Of a DNA stretch of 63,614 nt, positions 58,227 through 63,614 are shown piece by piece. Source of the stretch: Providencia sp. (GTDB taxonomy: Bacteria; Pseudomonadota; Gammaproteobacteria; Enterobacterales; Enterobacteriaceae). Below the pieces are notes generated by a model. The model was not told the DNA's origin. It worked only from the letters and a program-made list of their open reading frames with translations, and ran no database searches. Location of the stretch: the NCBI RefSeq assembly GCF_003533305.1, contig NZ_DOEH01000024.1, positions 1-63,614 on the forward strand, read 5' to 3'. Numbering within the stretch: position 1 is the stretch's first letter; the number at the start of each line of letters is the position of its first letter. The position numbers and the translations under genes are program-made.

Positions 58227-60641
58227 CTATTTTTTTACTTGCGGTAACTTAACTCGCAGCAGCCGAACAGCGTTAGCTGTCACTAAAGCAGTCGCGCCGG
58301 AGTCAGCCAGTACGGCAACCCACAAGCCTGTCATGCCAAGTAAGGTAGTGACTAAGAACACACCTTTTAAGCCTAATGCAATTGTAATATTTTCACGGAT
58401 AATTTTTCGGGTTGCGCGTGAAAGTGCAATAATTTCAGGTAAGCCTGTTAGACGGTTATGGGTAAGCGCTGCATCAGCAGTTTCTAACGCCACGTCAGTA
58501 CCCCCTCCCATTGCAACACCAATACTAGAGGCTTTCATCGCTGGAGCATCGTTGATACCATCGCCGACCATCATGGTGCTATGGTTACGGTTAAGCTCTA
58601 TTACTGCGCTGACTTTATCTTCAGGTAATAAACCTGCGCGATATTCCATACCTAATTGACCTGCAATTGCGGCAGCAGCTCGTGGGTTATCACCCGTTAG
58701 CATGACGGCATTTACATTCAATTTTTTAAGCATATTCATTGCATCAACCGCATCACTACGTAATGTATCTTGCAGTGCCGTTAATCCAATAACTCGATTG
58801 TTTTCAAGGGTTACAACAACTGTTTTACCCTGAGCCTCAAGTTCCTCAACCTTTGCTTGCCAAACTTTATCTAGTGGTATTTCGAGTCTATTTGGTGCAC
58901 TAACCAGTACATGCTTATTATTCAGGAAACCTTCAACGCCTTTTCCTGCGAGTGCTTTACGATCTTGTGCCTCAGTTACTTGTAGTGAAAGCTCCTGAGC
59001 TTTGTTAACGACAGCTTTTGCCAGAGGATGATGAGAACCAATTTCAACGGAAGCGGTGATTTGCACTAATTCTGCTTCGGTTATGCCATCAACCGGTACC
59101 AAATTGGTTACATGAGGTTTTCCTTCGGTTAATGTTCCCGTTTTATCCAATGCAATTGTTGTGATAGTGCCTAGTTGCTCAAGTGCTGCGCCACCTTTAA
59201 TTAAAGCACCGCGACGTGTCGCTGTGGCAAGTGCCGACGTGATAGCCGCAGGTGTTGATATCACGAGCGCACAAGGACAACCAATTAATAGTAAGGTTAA
59301 ACCACGGTAAATCCACGTTTCCCATGCCGCATCAAAGAATATTGGCGGAATAATAATAACCAATGCAGAAATCAACATGATTATTGGCGTGTAAATCCGG
59401 CTAAAACGGTCGATAAAACGTTCAATAGGTGCACGGCGCTCTTCGGCTTCTTCAATTAATTGCAAAATACGGTCGATTGCATTTTGCCCTTGTTCTGAAA
59501 CCACTTTCATCTGTACTGCTCTATCCACTGATAAACAGCCTGCAGCGACTTTCTCACCAACAGTGCGTTCGACAGGAACAGATTCACCGGTTAAAGCACT
59601 TTCATCAAAACTGGCAAATTCAGAGACCAATACTGCGTCTGTTGGCAATCTGCCACCTGGCGCAATTTCAATCACATCTCCAGGACGTAATTGAGCTACT
59701 GGAACGGTAGTTTTTTGCCCATCTTTAATTAATATGGCATCTTCAGGAACGAGTGCCATTAGTGCGCTAACGCCACGTCGGGCTCGGCCAGCGGAATAGG
59801 CCTCTAGCATTTCACCTAACATGAATAGCAAAATAACCATGGCGGCTTCTTCGGTTGCCTGTATAAAAATGGCGCCGACAGCAGCAACTGTCATTAAGGT
59901 TTCAATCGCAAAAGGTGAACCTGTACGAATAGAAAGTAACGCTTTTCGGGCGATAGGGTATAACCCAAATAAGGTTGCTAAAATAAAGGCAATATTACCT
60001 AACTGAGGGTTGAAAGACTCAATACCCCAGCTGATACCCACTAAAATTGCTAAAATAATAACGGGTTTTGCTTCACTGAGTAAACTCGGTGGTGGTTGAA
60101 TTGATGCTGCGTTATTGCTGCCAACATCAAGTAGTTCATAGCCGGCGGTTTCCACTGTTGCGCGAACAGCCATGCTGATATCACTATCGGCGTCGACAAC
60201 TAACTTTTCTGTTGCAAACAAGACTTTGGCTTGCTTGACGTCTTTTATTTGAGTGACCGCAGTTTCAATTTTACTCGCACAACTTGGGCAATCCATTCCG
60301 CGGATTATCCAGCTAAAACGTTTCTGAGCTGTTTGAATTGGCGCGATATCGTTTATTTTATCAATAGGCAAGCCACAGCTGCTACCGTGCTGGTGATTAT
60401 GGTCACCGTGTTTATGAGCGGCATGATCATGGCCATCGTGCTCATGTTGAGCGTTGTGTTTGCCTCGTTGATGAGATTCCTCATCATCATCGGGATGACT
60501 CTCTACATCACTGTGAACGTGGGTATGTGAGTCATTGCTCACCTTTTTACTATTTTCGGTGACAGCTGATGAGCAGCTACTGTTAGTTGAGCAGCATGAA
60601 CTAGTATGAGCATGTGTGTCTTTTTGTGAATGTGAGTGCAT
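58227..60641 (-). CDS. zntA: Zn(II)/Cd(II)/Pb(II)-exporting P-type ATPase ZntA with a His-rich N-terminus
   Basis: ZntA pumps zinc, cadmium and lead out of the cytoplasm. The 804-residue protein is about 70 residues longer than E. coli ZntA (732). The extra length is a His/Asp-rich N-terminal stretch (about 1-90). The heavy-metal-binding domain follows with GMDCPSCASK (about 122-131). Catalytic motifs are intact: TGES, the membrane CPC (GCPCALVIS), the phosphorylation DKTGTLTEG and GDGINDAPA. I chose the ATG at 60641 because AGGGGG lies upstream; the frame is open 10 codons further. A ZntR-type promoter precedes it. Confidence 0.95.
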   Translation of the reverse strand: MHSHSQKDTHAHTSSCCSTNSSCSSAVTENSKKVSNDSHTHVHSDVESHPDDDEESHQRGKHNAQHEHDGHDHAAHKHGDHNHQHGSSCGLPIDKINDIAPIQTAQKRFSWIIRGMDCPSCASKIETAVTQIKDVKQAKVLFATEKLVVDADSDISMAVRATVETAGYELLDVGSNNAASIQPPPSLLSEAKPVIILAILVGISWGIESFNPQLGNIAFILATLFGLYPIARKALLSIRTGSPFAIETLMTVAAVGAIFIQATEEAAMVILLFMLGEMLEAYSAGRARRGVSALMALVPEDAILIKDGQKTTVPVAQLRPGDVIEIAPGGRLPTDAVLVSEFASFDESALTGESVPVERTVGEKVAAGCLSVDRAVQMKVVSEQGQNAIDRILQLIEEAEERRAPIERFIDRFSRIYTPIIMLISALVIIIPPIFFDAAWETWIYRGLTLLLIGCPCALVISTPAAITSALATATRRGALIKGGAALEQLGTITTIALDKTGTLTEGKPHVTNLVPVDGITEAELVQITASVEIGSHHPLAKAVVNKAQELSLQVTEAQDRKALAGKGVEGFLNNKHVLVSAPNRLEIPLDKVWQAKVEELEAQGKTVVVTLENNRVIGLTALQDTLRSDAVDAMNMLKKLNVNAVMLTGDNPRAAAAIAGQLGMEYRAGLLPEDKVSAVIELNRNHSTMMVGDGINDAPAMKASSIGVAMGGGTDVALETADAALTHNRLTGLPEIIALSRATRKIIRENITIALGLKGVFLVTTLLGMTGLWVAVLADSGATALVTANAVRLLRVKLPQVKK

Positions 60642-60683
60642 AAGCGACCCCCTATCTAACAACGTTTTCAATTATTATTAGTG

Positions 60684-60715
60684 AGTCTACACTTTGGAGT
60701 CTACTCCAGAGTCAA
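60684..60715 (-). promoter_or_regulatory. ZntR-controlled zntA promoter
   Basis: On the minus strand a -35 TTGACT (60710-60715) and -10 TAGACT (60684-60689) are separated by 20 bases, the long spacing of MerR-family promoters. The spacer holds the dyad ACTCTGGAGTAGACTCCAAAGT (60691-60712), nearly identical to the E. coli zntA operator. Zinc-bound ZntR would twist this promoter into an active form. Confidence 0.9.
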
Positions 60716-60730
60716 ATAAAATGAAGGTCA

Positions 60731-60771
60731 CCAATTGATAAAAAATGCTATTTGAGAATTTTATCAATTGG
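60731..60771. terminator. Hairpin between zntA promoter and yhhN
   Basis: CCAATTGATAAAA (60731-60743) pairs with TTTTATCAATTGG (60759-60771) across a 15-base loop. It lies 9 bases downstream of the yhhN stop and could end that transcript before zntA. Confidence 0.6.
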
Positions 60772-60780
60772 CGATAAGGC

Positions 60781-61416
60781 TTATAAATAAATCGCACGAA
60801 CAATAAAGAATTGTCCAATGAAATAGAATGCCGCCACAACAGCTTTAGATGCTTTAAATGGGAAGCGAAAATGGGCGATTAACCAAATGCAATTAGACAG
60901 AAATAGCATTGAGGCGCCAACCATAATAGAAAAATTATATTCGCGACCCAGACCAAAATATTGATCGCCAGCAACCGAAGCCATAATCATACACATGACT
61001 AATGATGCAAAAACAATAGCTTGAAGGTGTTCAAGTTTACCCCAAATCAGCACTAAAGTGACAGCTGCAATAATTAATGGCACCGCTAACCAAGGTAGGA
61101 ACAAACCAAAGTTTAACTGCATACCAAAACTAATGGCGTAAATTAGATAACTTAAAAACATCAGTGCAACAGATGTAAGTAAGTGCTCACTAGAAAACAT
61201 CCGAGAAAGATCGGCCACTAGCGAAACTAGCAAACCGGCTAAGATTAGATAGTTTTGAATATTTAAGTCGTCGGAGCTCCATCCCCAAAGTAATAAAAGT
61301 AAGAGTGTAATGGGGCGAAATAGCCAACGTTGCCAGCCAGGACCACGATAAGCTGCATCGACATACAGCCAGCCTGAAAAGAGCACTGCAAGAAATGGCC
61401 AACTAATCATATACAC
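60781..61416 (-). CDS. yhhN: YhhN-family membrane protein (TMEM86/lysoplasmalogenase-like)
   Basis: The 211-residue protein has about eight hydrophobic segments. The family includes eukaryotic TMEM86 lysoplasmalogenases, but the bacterial role is not established. The YhhN landmark is the near-terminal LFLSNCIWLIAHFRFPFK (about 170-187) and the RPITLLLLLLWGW stretch near 34. It lies upstream of zntA on the same strand, as in E. coli, and is divergent from yhhM. Confidence 0.85.
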   Translation of the reverse strand: MYMISWPFLAVLFSGWLYVDAAYRGPGWQRWLFRPITLLLLLLWGWSSDDLNIQNYLILAGLLVSLVADLSRMFSSEHLLTSVALMFLSYLIYAISFGMQLNFGLFLPWLAVPLIIAAVTLVLIWGKLEHLQAIVFASLVMCMIMASVAGDQYFGLGREYNFSIMVGASMLFLSNCIWLIAHFRFPFKASKAVVAAFYFIGQFFIVRAIYL

Positions 61417-61521
61417 ATCCTTATAATTTCAAATGAATGAAGTAACGGTCAGAGTATTTCGTCACTCTCTATAAATAAGATAAACTATAGTCATGTTTTT
61501 TTTAAGCTAAATGCACATTTT

Positions 61522-61878
61522 ATGAATAAACCTATTTTATTAATCATTGTTTTAGCCATTATTGCCGTACTCGCAACCAAGCGTTTTTTTGATCAACGAA
61601 AGCAAAATGAAATTAATGATAATTCTTTACCTATTAGCCATTTAGTACAGGTTAATGAGAAAAAGGACTATCCATATCCTAATATGCGTTCCCGTGAGCG
61701 GGATGTGGTTTCCCCTGAAACTTTTCGTTATGAAATTTATTTTAAATCGCAATCAAGTGGCGAGATTATCAAAACAATTGTCAATGAAACTCAGTATCAC
61801 GCCGTAGAGCAAGGTTCTAAGGGGAAATTGACGTTACAGGGCACTAGATTTATCCGCTATGAACCTGAATCATCCTGA
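61522..61878 (+). CDS. yhhM: DUF2500 protein YhhM
   Basis: The 118-residue protein has one N-terminal membrane helix (about 4-22: PILLIIVLAIIAVLATKRF) and a soluble domain on the far side. Its C-terminal segment (FRYEIYFKSQSSGEI, Y-AVEQGSKGKLTLQGTRFI-YE) matches the DUF2500 family. Function is unknown. It converges with yhhL with only one base between the stop codons. Confidence 0.88.
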   Translation: MNKPILLIIVLAIIAVLATKRFFDQRKQNEINDNSLPISHLVQVNEKKDYPYPNMRSRERDVVSPETFRYEIYFKSQSSGEIIKTIVNETQYHAVEQGSKGKLTLQGTRFIRYEPESS

Positions 61879-61879
61879 T

Positions 61880-62167
61880 TTAATGTTTATTTTTTGCTTT
61901 ATCGAGAGCGGCTTTCATTTTCTTTTGCATTACAAGTAGCTCAAAAACACCGAAGAAAAAAATACGAACTTGTACCAGACCTGAAAGTTTTTCATTTTTA
62001 GGTAAAGATGCTTTAATAAACATAGTTTGTAATGCATGCATAATTACCATGAAAATCATAGCGATATCCATAAAATACTTTAAGGGTTTGGGGAATGGGT
62101 GGATCAAGTTAAACAGCATAAAACCCCAGACACAGACCATCAGTAGGCGACCTATATTAATAAACAT
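61880..62167 (-). CDS. yhhL: DUF1145 protein YhhL
   Basis: The 95-residue membrane protein has three hydrophobic segments (about 5-22, 33-50 and 62-80). MFINIGRLLMVCVWGFMLFNL and the positively charged end match YhhL. Its function is unknown. It starts 10 bases after rsmD stops, as in E. coli, so cotranscription is likely. Confidence 0.88.
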   Translation of the reverse strand: MFINIGRLLMVCVWGFMLFNLIHPFPKPLKYFMDIAMIFMVIMHALQTMFIKASLPKNEKLSGLVQVRIFFFGVFELLVMQKKMKAALDKAKNKH

Positions 62168-62177
62168 ACTTTTTTCC

Positions 62178-62759
62178 TTAAAGTCGATTTCGAATGAAAA
62201 GGCGGTAAGCTACTTGCCCGGCAATTTTTTCGCGATGTAGTTGCCAATTCGCAGGGATGTCAGTAAGTGGTGACTCCGCCTCTGACTCAATGTAGATCCA
62301 GCTTTCATCTGCTAGCCACTGATTATTTTCTAATAATTGGATAGTTTCATTGAGCAAGCCTTTACGAAAAGGAGGATCAATAAAGACAAGGTCAAAAGGC
62401 GTTCCCATTTGATTTAAAACAGTCAGGCTACTGTTATTGATAACCGTGGCGTTATCAGCCTGTAAACGCATTTTATTGTCACTCAGCAGTTGGGCATTCT
62501 GTTTATCTAATTCAATAAAAGTTACGCTATTAGCAAATCGAGAAAGTGCTTCAAACCCTAATGAGCCACTTCCTGCGTAACAGTCAAGACAACGGGCGTC
62601 TTGAACAACAGGCATTAACCAGTTAAATAAGGTTTCTTTGATTCTATCAGTGGTGGGACGTAAGCCCTCACTATCACGGACAGGCAGTTTTCGCCCACGC
62701 CATTTACCGCCAATGATACGAATTTGTCCTAAAGATGTTGTTTGTGGTTTTTTTGCCAT
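62178..62759 (-). CDS. rsmD: 16S rRNA m2G966 methyltransferase RsmD
   Basis: RsmD methylates G966 of 16S rRNA using S-adenosylmethionine. The 193-residue protein has GQIRIIGGKWRGRKLPV (about 11-27), LRPTTDRIKETLFNWL (about 33-48), the SAM-binding DCYAGSGSLGFEALSR (about 59-74) and the catalytic DPPF (about 125-128). It is divergent from ftsY with 217 bases between the starts, the standard enterobacterial layout. Confidence 0.96.
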   Translation of the reverse strand: MAKKPQTTSLGQIRIIGGKWRGRKLPVRDSEGLRPTTDRIKETLFNWLMPVVQDARCLDCYAGSGSLGFEALSRFANSVTFIELDKQNAQLLSDNKMRLQADNATVINNSSLTVLNQMGTPFDLVFIDPPFRKGLLNETIQLLENNQWLADESWIYIESEAESPLTDIPANWQLHREKIAGQVAYRLFIRNRL

Positions 62760-62976
62760 AATATGTATTATTGCTTAGCTTATTTATGCGTTAAAAATTG
62801 ATTGTTTATATTGTAGCGCGTCATTTTCATAGTTTTAACATAAAAATTCAGATTAAATTGCCATGATTTTTCGTTCAGATATGTGTTGCTGCGCCATGAA
62901 ATGATAGACTGGATGTAATTTTATTGCGATTTTATTATTACGCGCCATGTTTTTACCGCGAGGAGTGCAGTGGCAA

Positions 62977-63614
62977 ATGGCTAAAGACAAGAAAAAAGGC
63001 TTATTTTCATGGTTGGGTTTTGGCCGTAAAGGTGAAAATGAAACCCAGCAGCAAGCTGAGCAACAACAAAAAGTTGAGATTGAAAATGAAGTTGACCTTC
63101 AACAAAGTGCAGAAGATGCTGCAATAGCAGAGGCTAATGCAGAAGCTGAACGTCAACGCCAAGCAGAACAAGAAGCCATTAAAGCGGCAGAAGATGAAGC
63201 TGAACGCCAATATCAAGCACAACAAGCCGCTATTGATGCTGCGACAGAACAAGCAGAACAACAGCGAAAAATAGCATTAGCTGCAATTCAAGCTGCTGAA
63301 GAGCAAGCGGAGCTTGAGCGCCAAGCAGTACAAGATGCGCGTATTGCACAAGAAAAAGCAGAGCGAGAAAGACTTGAAGAAGAAGCTGTGCGTATTGCAG
63401 AGGAGGAAGCTGAGCGTCAACGCCAAGCTGAGCTTGCTGCGATTAATGCTGCGCAAGAAGAAGCGGAGCGCCAACGCCAAGCTGAATTAGCCGCTATTCA
63501 AGCCGCTGAAGATAAAGCGGAGCAAGAGCACCAAGCAATAGAGGCCGCTGCTATTGTGGCTGCGGAACAACAGGCCGCAGAAGAAAAAGCGGAACAAGAG
63601 CGTCAAGCCGCAGA
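62977..63614 (+). CDS. ftsY: Signal recognition particle receptor FtsY, 5' part
   Basis: FtsY docks SRP-bound ribosomes at the membrane through a C-terminal GTPase domain, which lies beyond the window. The visible 212 residues start MAKDKKKGLFSWLGFGRKGE, the conserved membrane-targeting motif of FtsY. About 160 residues of Ala/Glu/Gln repeat with an 18-residue period follow (AERQRQAELAAI-AAE). This is the acidic A domain. It is already longer than the whole A domain of E. coli FtsY (about 197 residues) with no sign of the NG domain. AGGAG precedes the ATG. The gene is cut by the window edge. Confidence 0.9.
   Translation, partial: MAKDKKKGLFSWLGFGRKGENETQQQAEQQQKVEIENEVDLQQSAEDAAIAEANAEAERQRQAEQEAIKAAEDEAERQYQAQQAAIDAATEQAEQQRKIALAAIQAAEEQAELERQAVQDARIAQEKAERERLEEEAVRIAEEEAERQRQAELAAINAAQEEAERQRQAELAAIQAAEDKAEQEHQAIEAAAIVAAEQQAAEEKAEQERQAA

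Noticed and set aside
58198..58659. 153-codon plus-strand open frame opposite the zntA 3' end
   Set aside because: Antisense to conserved ZntA catalytic motifs, with no ribosome binding site and no family resemblance.
62924..63127. 67-codon open frame at the start of ftsY
   Set aside because: It is out of frame with the clear FtsY N-terminus that starts at 62977.
63007..63480. Minus-strand open frames opposite ftsY
   Set aside because: Their Leu/Phe/Cys-rich products are the mirror image of the Ala/Glu/Gln repeats and are not genes.

Overview
The window looks like a low-GC enterobacterial chromosome, most likely Providencia or a close relative in the Morganellaceae. The core proteins are recognisably close to those of E. 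coli. Supporting clues are an MrpJ-type regulator, an AT-rich accessory block and a chromosomal tetracycline-efflux pair, which fits the known intrinsic tetracycline resistance of Providencia. All identifications come from reading the proteins and from memory of family sequences; no database was searched.

Layout. (1) 1-1500: a stringent-type stable-RNA promoter leaving the left edge, yjdC, a 7-bp tandem repeat and an orphan MrpJ-like regulator. (2) 1960-23900: a purine/allantoin catabolic island. It carries a predicted periplasmic OHCU decarboxylase (uraD), allE, allC, allD, the oxamate carbamoyltransferase genes allFGH, carbamate kinase allK, regulators allS and allR, ureidoglycolate lyase allA, the glyoxylate branch gcl-hyi-glxR-glxK, allantoinase allB and two permeases. 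Three strong palindromes of the form TTGGAAAAnTTTTCCAA lie upstream of allA, gcl and glxK and are probably AllR operators. (3) 24018-36930: dcuA, aspA, fxsA, groES-groEL behind a sigma-32 promoter, yjeI, epmB, efp, ybdD-cstA with an ERIC element between them, eamA, and sugE behind a guanidine-II riboswitch. (4) 36980-42230: an AT-rich accessory block with two regulators of unknown target, an MHS-type transporter, a TetR-family gene and a divergent tetR/tetA pair with two tet operators. (5) 42334-47393: frdDCBA and epmA. (6) 47494-56736: the glycerol-3-phosphate regulon (glpQ, glpT, glpABC), a rearranged ERIC cluster, and dhaL-dhaK. (7) 56963 to the end: yhhQ, tusA, zntA, yhhN, yhhM, yhhL, rsmD and the 5' part of ftsY.

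How the genes work together. Uric-acid or allantoin intermediates are turned into allantoin, allantoate, ureidoglycine and ureidoglycolate. From there one route goes to glyoxylate, tartronate semialdehyde and glycerate. The other goes through oxalurate to oxamate plus carbamoyl phosphate, and carbamate kinase recovers ATP. DcuA, AspA and FrdABCD form an aspartate-to-fumarate-to-succinate anaerobic respiration chain, and GlpABC can feed electrons into it. EpmA, EpmB and EF-P form the beta-lysylation system for polyproline translation. The most notable observations are the signal-peptide-bearing UraD, the ERIC element that supplies the ybdD ribosome binding site, the 47-bp tandem ERIC-end array with a neighbouring CCTAG-mediated deletion, the chromosomal tetracycline operon in the slot where E. 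coli has blc-ampC, and the repeat-expanded FtsY and His-rich ZntA N-termini.
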